Below are positions 33,535 through 43,081 of a DNA stretch of 64,000 nt, piece by piece. Below the pieces are notes generated by a model, which was not told the origin of the DNA, did not search any database, and saw nothing but the letters and a program-made list of their open reading frames with translations. The stretch covers positions 41,965,030-42,029,029 of the forward strand of contig CM020618.1 in NCBI GenBank assembly GCA_009829735.1. Direction: 5' to 3'. The position numbers were made by a program, and so were the translations under genes. Source of the stretch: Pyropia yezoensis. Its lineage: Eukaryota; Rhodophyta; Bangiophyceae; Bangiales; Bangiaceae. Position 1 is the first letter of the stretch. Each line of letters starts with the position of its first letter.

Positions 33535-34155
33535 TCAACTGGTGTGGCGCGCCAGCGTGCGGTGGTGATCCTTGCCACGCTGGTGGCGTTCGAAGTGTTC
33601 CACCGTCTCGAGTTCGCGATCGCAGATGTCGCACCGCGTGCGCGTGGCTGGACGGTTGACCGTATTGCGGTGGCGCCGCGACCAACGATGATCGCGCAGC
33701 ACTGTCAGGCTGTTGCAACGCACGCCACATGGCTTGCACACGTACTTCTCCTTGGGGATGCTCTTGGCGATCCGGCGCTGCTCCCGCTGCTCCGCCGCAC
33801 GCGGCGCCGTGGGTCGGATGTGCCCAATACGTGGGGCGAGGGGCGCAGTGTATCGCCGCGCGGGGTCCAGCGGGGGCAGCAGCAGGCCCCGACTGGCCGA
33901 GCCCGCCGAGCCGGGCGTGGCGGGGCCCTTGCCCTTGCGCTAGAGGGGGGGCTTGGATGCGGCTGCCGCCGCCGAGTCGGCCGTCGCCGGCACAGAGGAT
34001 GACGTGGATGCCGCCGCCGGTAATGCGCGCGCCGCCGGGGTGACGCGTGCCTCCGCGGTCGCGCGCGCCGCCGGGGCGCGCGCAGTCGCCGCCGAGGAAG
34101 TCGGGGCGCCCGCCAACGCCGAGGAAGAATATTCGGAACCTGATTTGGCACCCAC
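33535..34155 (-). pseudogene. Zinc-finger ORF of element H, one in-frame stop
   Basis: Same position and frame structure as 14547-15344 in B. The frame is open apart from a TAG at 33940-33942 where B has a TCG serine codon; on both sides the protein aligns with B (SEYSSSALAG before it, RKGKGPAT and EQREQRRIAKS after it). Both C-x2-C-x12-H-x5-H fingers are complete (CKPCG...RDHRWSRRH and CDICD...ERHQRGKDHH). As in B, no ATG starts the frame and a TGA precedes it. Confidence 0.75.
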
Positions 34156-34373
34156 TGGGTTTCAACAATCCGTTGACCAAAAGAAAGAAACCGTGACAGG
34201 GGCCACCAGGGCAGTGTCAGGGCCGTGTTCTTTCGGTGTGATTCGTGGAACCCGCTGCGTTCGTATTACAATGCCCGAGGCACGCCGAACACAGCGGGCA
34301 GCACGAGAGCACAAACGCAGGGGGGACAAAATCGGAAATGGAGTCGCAACGTCACCGACAGGAGGAAGTCAAA

Positions 34374-34389
34374 CTATCTGAAGCTACCA
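34374..34389 (-). other. Primer-binding site, element H
   Basis: Identical to that of B (TGGTAGCTTCAGATAG), two bases from the LTR; initiator tRNA-Met-like primer inferred. Confidence 0.75.
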
Positions 34390-34391
34390 CA

Positions 34392-35262
34392 TGTGAGGCA
34401 CCACTCACACCCGGGCAGCCCTCAACGTACTGGCAAACGGTGTCAGCTGCCCGCGCAAGCCAATGAGGCTGCGGGGCCCGGTGAACGTGACGGGCGGGGT
34501 TACGGTGATGGGGGTGGGGAAGAAGATGGGCGTGACGTCGGTGAGGGTCGAGGGGGTCGAGGGGTTCGAGGGTAAAGGAGGTTGTTGTCTGTGTATGTTG
34601 TTTCCCCCGAGGTCCCCCCGGGTGGCGCCCGCACTTACGCATTATATACTCCCGGGGGGGCACCTAGGGTGCCCCAAAGCATGCGATTGCCCGTGCCGCC
34701 GGGGGGGCGGCACCAATGGGCTCAAAACAAGGCATAGGCTCTCAGAAAAAGTCAAGGTGGGTGTGCGCGCCCCAAGGCGCCCCACCAGACAGCCCCAAGC
34801 GGGGGCGGGGGCGGCGTGCGGCGCTCGTGGCGCCGCGCAGCTGGCCTCACACGCCGGTCAGCCAGAAAGGCCGCAGAGGCGTGTAAGCCAGACGCCAGTC
34901 TTCGGGTCGAAAATCTCCCGAGGGTCAACAAATCTTACCGTTATTATTGGCTCGTGGGGAGATTGTTCCGGCTGGCCGATGAATCAGAGATGTCGCATGT
35001 CCTGTGGTCCGTTAGTCCTCTGATCCGCGGAGAGAAAATATCCGTCCGGTGATGAGTCAGGGTACTAACGGGTAGCCGATCCGCGGCTCTCGTTCTGACC
35101 GTCCGCGAACCGTAGAATCTCGGCCGGACACCGCGGCATCTCCAGATTACCAGGGAGTTGATGCGTCTTGGAAGTAGTTGGCTGAAAAGGACAGGGAAGG
35201 AGAGGCCCCAGTCCTTATCCCCGAAGCTAGAGTCTTGAGGATTTAGGGGGCATATCCTTACA
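34392..35262 (-). repeat. 5' LTR of element H (871 bp)
   Basis: Minus-strand start TGTAAGGATATGCC, end CA beside the primer site. It contains the TATA box and palindrome listed separately. Confidence 0.94.
34641..34675 (-). promoter_or_regulatory. LTR core promoter of H: palindrome and TATA box
   Basis: On the minus strand GGGGCACC-cta-GGTGCCCC precedes AGTATATAAT by about six bases. The palindrome arms are perfect although the loop differs from B, suggesting the arms matter. Confidence 0.6.
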
Positions 35263-35439
35263 GACGTATCCCTCACACATCGAGTAACGGGAAAACGATC
35301 CGTCGCATAGCACGTCACACCACGACCGACATGTGCCAGAGAGTCCCCCGCCTAAGCGTGTCCCTAATGGGGTATCCGAACCCGCTCCCTACCAGATAAG
35401 AGAAAATAACGCTGTATTTATCTCAAGCCCAAACGGCGA

Positions 35440-35850
35440 GCCCGGGTGGACCCCCCCCCCCCCCAGGGACCCCCAGGCTGCCCCCCCACCCCCCCCCCTT
35501 ACACACCCCCCCGGCGACCCCCCGCCCCTCACCCCCCCCCGAACACCCCCCCCGCGCCTCCCCCCTGAAACCCCCCCCCGGCCCCTGACCCCTCTTTCCC
35601 GCCACCTGCGGAGGATCCCGCAACTGGGCCCGACCGTGACCAGAGGCGGCGGTTTCAAGGGGCCGGCCCGGCGGGTGCCGCCGGGGTTGGCCAAGCGGCG
35701 GACGCGTCGACGCTACCCCACTCCCCCCTTTCCCCCGGTACCACCTTGTCCCAGCGGCACCGGGCCCCCCCCCCCCCCCCCCCCCATCCCCCCTTGCCGC
35801 CCCCCTCGTGGGTGCGAGGTGGGTGGGCGGGGGGGAGGGGGGCGCTCGGC
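35440..35850 (+). repeat. C-rich tract with long C homopolymers
   Basis: Runs of up to about 20 C on the plus strand, interspersed with short breaks. On the minus strand this is a series of G runs able to form G-quadruplexes. The Pro-rich frame across it is a compositional effect. Confidence 0.8.
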
Positions 35851-36148
35851 CCCTGAAGGTGCCGGGGCGGCGGTCCACGCATGGGCCGCTTCGCCCTCGC
35901 AGCTGCTGCCGCACGACGCCTGGGCGCCGGGCGACGATAGGCGCACGCGGCGGCTGGCCGGGGGGCACTCGCCGGGCAGCAGCTGGGCAGCCCTGCGTGG
36001 CTTATCTACCGCCTGCCCGGGTCACTACCACCGACCCCAGCTGTTGGCAGCGTCCCGTGCCTCGCGCCGCAATTGCGCCGCGGGCAGGGTCTCCCTTGCC
36101 GCATGGGGCTTGTGGTCTACGTTGGTTCTGCGTCTTCGTCGCGTGAGT

Positions 36149-36960
36149 ATGGGTGACGAAGGGGTGGACGCTGCGACCATCGAGGCCGACATCGAAGCGC
36201 TGCGGGTGCAGGTGGAGGGGCTGGTGTCGGCGCTCAATGCGTCGCAGCCACTGGTTTGCGGGGAGGACCCCCCCGCCCCTGCCGCCGCTACCACCGAGAC
36301 GCCGGCCGGTGATGGCGCGACCATGCCTCCGAGTGACGCTGTCGGTGAAGGTCCTCCCGCCGGGCGTCTAGGCCGACCCGACCGAGGTGCTGAAGGGAGC
36401 CGCGATGCGCCGTCTGACGACGGCACCCTCGATTCCCTTGTCCTCCAGTCAGACGGGGAGGACGGTGAAGCTCACCGTCCCCTCGCAGGGGATCCCAAAG
36501 GCCACCCCGACAGCTGTGACGGCCCGCGAATATCTGCCCCGGGCGACACCTTGCACAAATTCACCGTCCCGCAGCGCGTCCGGACGCGCAGACGGGCTTC
36601 CGTACCCTTCCGCCCCACTGACCCCGAGCACCTTGAGTCTTTCCCGGCCAACGACCCGGACGCCGACAAGGCAGCCGCGCTCTACCAAGCTTGCGCCTCG
36701 GCCTAGTTCATCACCAATAAGGCGCTCTCCCTGTGCCACCAGCGCGACGAGCTGGACAAGGCCTGCCTCGACCAGCGCCTCGCTTGGCTGGCGGTCGCTG
36801 CCCGTCTCCACTACCACATCACCGCGGCTCGCTACGACTACCTGCACGCTGCCAAGGACGAGCCCGGGATGGCCGAGCTCTACCGCGCGACTGATGCCGT
36901 GCCGCGCAACGTCGGCTGTAGACCAGGGTGGCGCAAGTTCGTCGAGACGGTCGCCGTCGA
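36149..36960 (+). pseudogene. gag: Gag-like ORF of a non-Ty3 retroelement (X), 5' part
   Basis: From ATG at 36149 (MGDEGVDAATIEADIEALR) the protein starts with a short coiled coil, then a low-complexity stretch, then a helical part (FRPTDPEHLESFPANDPDADK). A TAG at 36704-36706 interrupts it, and the same frame continues with AARLHYHITAARYDYLHAAK to Val-Asp at 36960. The next codons, Asp-Glu-Ala-Lys-Ala-Tyr, appear in the same phase at 42274, beyond element E1. The gag assignment rests on position upstream of an RT and is tentative. A frameshift in the low-complexity part is possible. Confidence 0.45.
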
Positions 36961-36990
36961 CTGTAGCAGAAGTCACGTTGAAATCGCCAG

Positions 36991-37076
36991 AAAAATCGAT
37001 GTTGGATGCCCGGAATCGAACCCACGCCATGGAACATATGTTCACCAGGCGTTGTGGACCACTGCGCCACGGGTTG
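36991..37076 (-). ncRNA. tRNA-derived Pol III segment (SINE-like or tRNA pseudogene)
   Basis: On the minus strand there is a perfect A box TGGCGCAGTGG (37059-37069), then a perfect B box GGTTCGATTCC (37012-37022) 36 bases later, then a TTTTT terminator (36991-36995). Acceptor and T stems do not pair properly, so a working tRNA is unlikely. The palindrome GAACATATGTTC (37032-37043) sits where the anticodon arm would be. It lies inside the disturbed start of the E1 5' LTR. Confidence 0.5.
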
Positions 37077-37148
37077 AATCCTTGACATCTTGGGCCAGAT
37101 ATGGGGTTTTCAGCCCAAACCCTTACAGCACCGATCGCTGGGTCCGTT

Positions 37149-37211
37149 ATACGTGGCAGTCGCGATGCTGCCACGTATCCCCCTTCCGAAGGCTTGACCG
37201 CCCCGGTCAAG
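37149..37211. repeat. Two adjacent perfect hairpins
   Basis: First: ATACGTGGCAG, 8-base loop, CTGCCACGTAT (37149-37178). Second: CTTGACC, 5-base loop, GGTCAAG (37193-37211). Both lie in the segment of about 375 bp that replaces the first part of the E1 5' LTR. Function unknown. Confidence 0.75.
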
Positions 37212-37336
37212 TAACGTTCCCGGCTACTGACGCGACTACTCCGAGACGACTTCCACCGTGCAGCTGGAAATTCCGGTACTTAAGTACACGGACGGCTTAC
37301 GGCATACTGACTTCCACACGCTTCCTGGAACGTGCC

Positions 37337-37727
37337 TCCCCCTGCATTTGGGTCCATATTCCCTAAGTTTGGGATAGTTAGCTTAGTAGTAAATCCAACT
37401 TGGATTTGAGGGTTTTCTTCATTTATCGTCTTGAATTTTCGTGTGGCCCGGTGGGCAGGTGCTGGGGTGGGAGATTCTGAGTGGCGAGATTCTGAGAGGA
37501 CCCGGGGGGGATAAGGGGAGGGACAGCGGGGCTTGGCCCTGCGTCCCCGTCCCGACCAAGAAACTGTTTGACCACACAGCATCCTCTTGTTTGTCCGTGG
37601 GGGGTTTGCCCCACAACAGGGACAGAGTGTGTGCGACTTGCACTTCTTCCGGTTCACCCGACACGGGAGGCAGCCCTTGCACACCGCCCCAACTTGGGTG
37701 CCGTGTGTGTGAGTGGTTTTTGCCTTA
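37337..37727 (+). repeat. 5' LTR of element E1, remnant
   Basis: Matches the family 2 LTRs from about base 78 onward. The first part is replaced by 36962-37336, which itself begins TGTAGCAG, close to the family start TGTGGCAG. Confidence 0.85.
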
Positions 37728-37729
37728 TT

Positions 37730-37746
37730 TGGTGGAGCAGCAGTGG
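37730..37746 (+). other. Primer-binding site, element E1
   Basis: TGGTGGAGCAGCAGTGG, two bases after the LTR, the same site as in E2 and family 1 with one change. Confidence 0.7.
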
Positions 37747-37846
37747 ACAGAGGTAAACTTTACCTCCGGGTGCACCCGGGTGTAGGGGGCCCTCTTTCTC
37801 AGAGGAACGGTGGTCTTGGACTGTGTCGTGTGGATCGTGAGCCAAC

Positions 37847-38250
37847 ACGGCTGGATCGGACCTCCCGACGTTCGGGAAACTCTCCGGCGACGACTTTACT
37901 CCGGCGCCTTTGAATACTGGCCAGACACAGGGTGTACCTGGGGTCGCAGAGGTGCTAGAGGCACTCCAGCCAGCAGGGCCGTGGGTATCGGTGCGGGCGG
38001 CATGCCACCCCGACCCAGTCGGGTGTTCACCCTGAGGGTCTTCCTTGGACCGGTGGTTCGCACTTCGGCCACCGGGTGGTATACTCAAAGGGAACGTCCC
38101 AAAGTGAGAGGACTGTCCCCGCGAGATCCACTCGGGTTGGATTCAACTTCGGCATAGAGCCGTCGCCAACTAGGCGGGTGAAGGACGGCGGACCTGCACT
38201 CGTCGATGATGGGCTCAAGCCTGTGACAGGGGTCGTAGCAAGTTGCTACC
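37847..38250 (+). pseudogene. gag: Gag remnant of E1
   Basis: Aligns with the N-terminal region of E2 gag (the sequence around 52787 down to about 52390). The start codon has changed from ATG to ACG and the frame is broken. It ends where a large deletion joins it to the late protease region of pol. Confidence 0.75.
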
Positions 38251-38282
38251 CACGCCACCCTCAAAGAAAGTATCTTTGATCG

Positions 38283-39413
38283 GGAGCCAAGTTCGGCTAT
38301 GTCGACCAACATGAGGGACCGGTAGTAGCGGTCACCCTCAACGCGGGCGCAAGTAGCGACCCGCAGTCCGGAAAGGAGACGCACCAAGCCAAGTCGGCCG
38401 CCTCTCCTCGTCCCCATGTAAACATGGAGGGTGTTCCACCCAGGTTGAGGGTTCAAGTTGAACGCCTCTTGGACCAATATCACAAGTTGTGGGATGGTCA
38501 GTTGGGACTCATGAGAGCCACCCAGCACCGGATCGAGTTGAAACCCGGTGTACCCCCTATACGCCAACAACAGTGTAGGGGAGGGCCCCGTTCAAGGGCC
38601 CTCGTTAAGGAGCGCTTCAACAAAACTATTGTTAGGCGGCTGCGCCACTATGTGAGTGAGCTTGTGAAAACGTGGGACCAATACATTTCTATCCTTACTA
38701 CTGCCTACAATTCGCAGGTTCACTCATCTACAGGGGAAGTAACCCTCGCTTTTGTGACCCCCCGTCGTGCGCGGTCTATTGCCGTGCGGCGGTCGCTCCC
38801 AACTAGGGAGGATGGTGGCAGGACGCCTACTCCTACTGAGAGTAAGGCGGACTTCGCTGCTAGGCTTGAAGAACTCATCCCTAAAGTCAGGGCTGAGATG
38901 GACGAAGCGCAAAAGCGCTACAAGCGTACCTTTGACAAAAAGGTGCGCAACGCCAAGTATGTCCCCGAACAGGGTGACTGGGTGCTGGTTCACTCACACA
39001 CCCCAACTGGGGGTAAGTTGGTATTCCAGACGAAGGGGCCGTACCAGGTCCTTCGTACTGATGGGCGGCGCTTCACCATCGAAAGTGACGATGAGGTCCG
39101 CACAGTGAACGGACAGGACGTGGTCAAAGTTGCACCACCACCTGCAGGCGACCCAGCTTGGGCGCGTGCTTTGGAAGCGTGGCGCCTCCCCTCACTGCCT
39201 GCGGCCAAACAGGGCCCGCAGGAGTACGTGATCGATAAGTTCATCGACCACGGATGGGATGAGGACACTGACCGCCTTATGTTGAGGGTGCGTTGGTTTG
39301 GCTACAAAGCCAAGGATGATACGTGGGAGTATGTGGAGGACCTTCCCGCTGAGAAGGTCCGGGCGTACTGTGCCCGGAATGAGATAGACCCTAACAGCCC
39401 TCCCTCAACGTGA
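38283..39413 (+). pseudogene. pol: Pol remnant of E1, in-frame internal deletion
   Basis: Open frame from Gly-Ala-Lys-Phe-Gly-Tyr to TGA at 39413. It keeps the linker before RT (up to SRALVKE), then jumps directly to the integrase C-terminal part (RFNKTIVRRLRHYVSE) and the chromodomain-like end (VRWFGYKAKDDTWEY). Compared with E2 about 2 kb is missing, and the joint near 38610 lies at a GGAGC shared by both parent sites. No polymerase or integrase activity is possible. Confidence 0.88.
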
Positions 39414-39524
39414 GGGAAGGCCGAGCAACAGTGCCAAGAGAGTGCTTCAAGTCGAAGTGGTACGCCGAGTGGCTTTTAACTACAGCCCTAACCCTCACAC
39501 TCTCACAACAAAGGCAGCTGCCAA

Positions 39525-41465
39525 CTAGGCATGCATGCTAGACTCTCCAACCCCACGGCCCTCGCCCTCACGTAGAGGCGAGCGGCGAGACCCACGCCGA
39601 TACCGGTCTCCACTCGTTGGAAGGGGCGGCGGCTCCAAGTCGGAGCCGTCGCCCTCACGGTCGCGCAAGTGGCGCCGACCGTGGCTACTCTTCTGCCTGG
39701 TTTTGCGCGCAAGTTTGCGACGCAGACGCTGGACAGACTCCGTCTCCGACGGGGTAGATGACTCCGAGACGGAGTAGGACAACTCGTCTTCCGACACGGA
39801 GGGAGAGCGCCGCGAGTGTCGGCGACGACGGCGAGGAGGCGAGTATGCCCGGCTCGCACGACGTTTGCCACGCCCAAGTGGGGCTGGCTGGGGCATAATA
39901 GCCCCAATGCGAGCCAACTCGGCCGTCATAAACTCCGCCACCGACTCGCAACTCGCGGTCGCCACTGCAGTACGAACGCGCTCCTCAAGTTGAGGAGTCT
40001 CGGAGCTCTGGAGGGTTGCGGTCGACGCGGCCAACCAGGAAATGGTGCGCACCAACGTGGTGATCATCATCTCTGAGGTTAGAGGCGTGGGCGGTAACAC
40101 CAACTTGGGGTATACCGTCAGGAGGGTGGCCCCCAAGTTGGGGGACACCGGGGTGGACGATTCAACGGCCACGCTAATCGGGATGTTCCCGTGAGGCTGG
40201 AAAGGAACAGGAGGAAGCGGAGGGGCACGCCGAGGTGGCGGTACCCGGGTGTAACTGCGACCCCGACTTGGGGCCCCCGCAGTGGGTTGAGTCATGTGGT
40301 CATCATAGGACGGCACGGCCGTAACTATGGGCTTGTCCGGGGGTGGCGCAGTGTGGCGATCCACCCCCGGGGCATACGGGTATTCCCCGATGCTCAACCC
40401 CTCTCGTAGGACCACACGGCCGTCGTGAAGTTCACAAGCGACCCACACGAACTGGCGAAGTGCGCCATCGTCCTTGGGCCCACGAGTGGGGCGGCGCAAC
40501 TTGTGCTCGATGCTCTCCCACTCGATAAACTTGTGGAGGCGGAGCATCCCCTCAAGTAGAGTGAGTTGTCCTGATGAGCACCCCTCAGCAACTAGCTGAG
40601 GGGTGAGCTGTTCCAAACCTTGGATGAGCCGGAGGGGGAGATGCCAGAGCATCCCCCGCCGCTGAACACAAGACACCCAGGTCGACATGATCTCGAGGAG
40701 CCACTGGGTGGCCAAAATGGCCCACACCAGGTGATCAGGGCCAGCCGTCAACATGACGGAGCCGAAGTGGTCAAGCAACCGTGGCAGCAACGCCGGGAAC
40801 CCGTAGGGGACCTCAACTTGAGGCCACCACTCGGGCCTCTTGGGATAGTACTGCTCCTTACTGGCAGCAAACTGTTGAGGAAGCTCAAGTTGAGCCGAGG
40901 TCACCAAGTAGGGACCTCGCCGGAAGTCCTTCTCCATCCGCACATCAAAGTGATGAGTGTGCGGATCGGCCTCGTGGAGGTACGGGGGGCGAGTTGCCAC
41001 CGCGTCCCAAGTAAAGGTCGGCAAGTCGCCGGGACCCGGGATAGTTCCCCCGCGGTCCACCATGGCCTTGGCACGCTGAACGTCCTCAACCTCCTCATCG
41101 TCCAGGAAGGCAAACTGGTCCGTCCTGAAGCCGGCAGGGAACCCGACCCTACGGGGATACTTCTCCCGTAGGCGGTCCTATACCCGACCCATCGCTGCGC
41201 CAAGTCGGCCACAGAGAAGAACAGTCAACCCCTCCTCATATAGAGGCCAAGCGGGGTAAAACCACCGCCCCAAGGCCTCACGCGGGACAACTTGTCCCGC
41301 CTCCGGGGGAGACCCCGCCGTCAGCCCAATGCCGGGTGACGCGGGAGTCCCATCCCCCGGAGCGATCTCGGAGCCCCCGCCGGAAGTCCCGGCGGGTGCT
41401 GCACCGTAGGTGGTGTCCTCCATACGCTCATCTAGCGAGTCCGTCTCCACTCCCGGGGTCGCCAT
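39525..41465 (-). CDS. Antisense ORF of family 2 (E1 copy), with in-frame TAG
   Basis: Starts at ATG 41465 (Met-Ala-Thr-Pro-Gly-Val) and ends at 39525, convergent with pol. A TAG at 41178-41180 divides it; reading through gives about 646 residues, and a product starting after it from 41063 would have 512. The core has YYPKRPEWWPQVEVPYGF and WLLEIMSTWV, matching the spacing of YYPK, EVEIPVGF and WLHEVLVSN in the family 1 antisense protein. The C-terminus is rich in Arg/Ser and Glu/Ser (SPPRRRRRHSRRSPS), resembling an RS or nuclear-localisation region. E2 carries the same TAG. Function unknown. Confidence 0.72.
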
Positions 41466-41803
41466 GGCTCTCCCCAAGTTGGGGAGAGACGCGCTGGCTA
41501 TCGCGGCACGAGACCCGCCTCGAGTTGAGGGGGACTCGGATCGTGGGTATACGGGTGGCCTCCTCAGCGTGGGGCGGCTCAGTGGAAGGTGAAGGGGAGG
41601 TGGTGGTGGTGGTGGAGTGTGAACTGAGGAGAGCAAGCTGCCGAGTGGGCAAGCTTGATGAGGGGGGCGGTCAACGTGACCGCCTCCACATCCGCGTTAC
41701 GTACTCCGGGGGGGGCAGCAAGTCGCGCCCCCAACGCCGAGACGTGCGTTTACGCACCCCCTCACAGGGCCGACCGGGTCGGTCGGAACTGAGGAGAGGG
41801 GAG

Positions 41804-42270
41804 TGTGGCAGTATTGACCCCCAGGTAGGGGGGAAACACGTGCCATGCAAGGGGCGGCAGGCCACTAGCCTGACCCGTTCCTCCCCCTGCATTTGGGTCC
41901 GTATTCCCTAAGTTTGGGATAGTTAGCTTAGTAGTAAATCCAACTTGGATTTGAGGGTTTTCTGCATTTATCGTCTTGAATTTTCGTGTGGCCCGGTGGG
42001 CAGGTGCTGGGGTGGGAGATTCTGAGTGGCGAGATTCTGAGTGGACCATGGGGGGATAACGGGAGGGACAGCGGGGCTTGGCCCTGCCTCCCCGTCCCGA
42101 CCAAGAAACTGTTGGACCACACAGCATCCTCTTGTTTGTCCGTGGGGGGTTTGCCCCACAACAGGGACAGAGTGTGTGCGACTTGCACCTCTTCCGGTTC
42201 CCCCGACACGGGAGGCAGCCCTTGCACACCGCCCCAACTTGGGTGCCGTGTGTGTGAGTGGTTTTTGCCA
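41804..42270 (+). repeat. 3' LTR of element E1 (about 467 bp)
   Basis: Starts TGTGGCAGTATTGACC after the polypurine tract TGAGGAGAGGGGAG (41790-41803) and ends near TTTTTGCCA. Its exact right end is uncertain by a base or two. Confidence 0.9.
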
Positions 42271-42502
42271 CGTCGATGAGGCCAAGGCGTACACCAAGAA
42301 GGCGGCCGAGTGCCACGTCAACGGCACAACCAAGCGGCGACGCCGGGGCCATGGAGGGGGGGGCAACACCCTGAAGCCAGATGCGCCACTGGCTGCCGCT
42401 CCTGGCCCTGGCGGAGGCGGCGGCGGAAGCAGCAACAAGCCTGGCGCGGGGGGCGAAGGGGGGAAGAGGGGAGGGGACAAGGGTGGTGGGGCTAAGGCCT
42501 GA
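42271..42502 (+). pseudogene. Element X: end of gag-like ORF after E1
   Basis: Continues in phase from 36960: Val-Asp-Glu-Ala-Lys-Ala-Tyr-Thr-Lys-Lys, a basic TTKRRRRGH segment and a Gly-rich tail to TGA at 42502. The Gly/Lys-rich C-terminus would suit nucleic-acid binding. Confidence 0.45.
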
Positions 42503-42513
42503 CCGCCCACACG

Positions 42514-43081
42514 ATGGGCGTTGTGGGTCCCGCCTGCCCCAACGCAACCACGTCGGGCCCTGGTGGCAAAAGGCCAACCCCGCTCCCGCCCCAGTACAAG
42601 TCGGCTCGCCAAGCCATCAAGGCGTGGACAGCCTTCGGGGCGCCGAGGTGGGTCATCAAGAACCTGCTCCACAGGGCGCAGCTCCCGTGGAGTCGGGGAA
42701 CGAGATCACCCCGACACAGAGCTCGGCCGTTTAGGTTGGCGGCCGAGGACGAGGACTTCGCGAGGGAGGAGATGGAGAAGAACCTGCGGGCGGGCTTTTG
42801 GACGGAGCTGAGCAAGAAGCATATCGGGCAGGCGGAGGTATTCGTCAACGGCTTTGTTACCTGGTCGGCAGGGAGCAAGCGCTTCGTCATCGACGCATGG
42901 TATCAGAACGAGTACGTCGACGACCGACGGTTCCAGTACGAGTCCTCGATGGACCTCTCCTCGCAGCCGCGCCCCAAAGACAAACTCAACGGCTGCGACG
43001 TGCGGGGGGCGTATCACCACGTGGCGTTGCGGCAAGACGACCAGCGGTTCTTTTGCTTCCAGTTCCTGCGCCGCTTCTTCC
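42514..43081 (+). pseudogene. Element X: N-terminal part of a reverse transcriptase (DIRS/Ngaro-like?)
   Basis: From ATG at 42514 the protein has a basic Pro-rich start, then an RT fingers/palm start: RFVIDAWYQNEYVDD resembles RT motif 1-2 and DVRGAYHHVALRQDD fits motif A. The pattern differs clearly from the Ty3 RTs here and recalls DIRS/Ngaro-type RTs, from memory. It is cut at 43081 by the 3' LTR of element F before the catalytic YxDD motif, so only about 190 residues remain in view. The rest should lie beyond F, outside the window. Confidence 0.5.

Larger units (their letters stand above)
27906..35262 (-). mobile_element. Ty3/gypsy element H (family 3), complete with both LTRs
   Basis: Minus-strand order: 5' LTR 34392-35262, primer site 34374-34389, zinc-finger ORF, gag, pol with chromodomain, polypurine tract, 3' LTR 27906-28777. 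Flanking pentamers GACGC (27901-27905) and GACGT (35263-35267) look like a target duplication with one mismatch. LTRs are nearly identical, yet gag, pol and the zinc-finger ORF are all damaged, so the copied RNA may already have been defective. Confidence 0.94.
36961..42270 (+). mobile_element. Ty3/gypsy element E1 (family 2), internally deleted
   Basis: Plus-strand order: 5' LTR (remnant 37337-37727, possibly starting at 36962), primer site, gag remnant, deletion, pol remnant, convergent antisense gene, polypurine tract, 3' LTR 41804-42270. The hexamer CGTCGA occurs on both sides (36955-36960 and 42271-42276) and the split gag frame of element X resumes in phase. Protease, RT, RNase H and most of integrase are gone, so it is non-autonomous. 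Confidence 0.88.

Noticed and set aside
33281-34180. 299-aa minus frame in H as the zinc-finger protein
   Set aside because: It is in another frame and lacks the fingers. The frame matching B (34155-33535, one stop) holds both fingers.
35333-36148. Pro-rich start of the frame leading into the X gag-like ORF
   Set aside because: The Pro run mirrors the C homopolymers; the ATG at 36149 with a coiled-coil start is more plausible.
36996-37076. Functional tRNA-Met gene
   Set aside because: A and B boxes are perfect and CAT lies in the right area, but acceptor and T stems do not pair.
36962-37127. A complete tiny solo LTR (TG...CA, 166 bp) carrying the tRNA-like unit
   Set aside because: The termini fit, but flanking bases show no target duplication and the TG start is better explained as the original start of the E1 LTR.
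41336-41911. 191-aa frame repeated at 44366-44941 as an extra family 2 gene
   Set aside because: It is the reverse-strand shadow of the antisense gene start and LTR edge; its identity in both copies reflects near-identical DNA.
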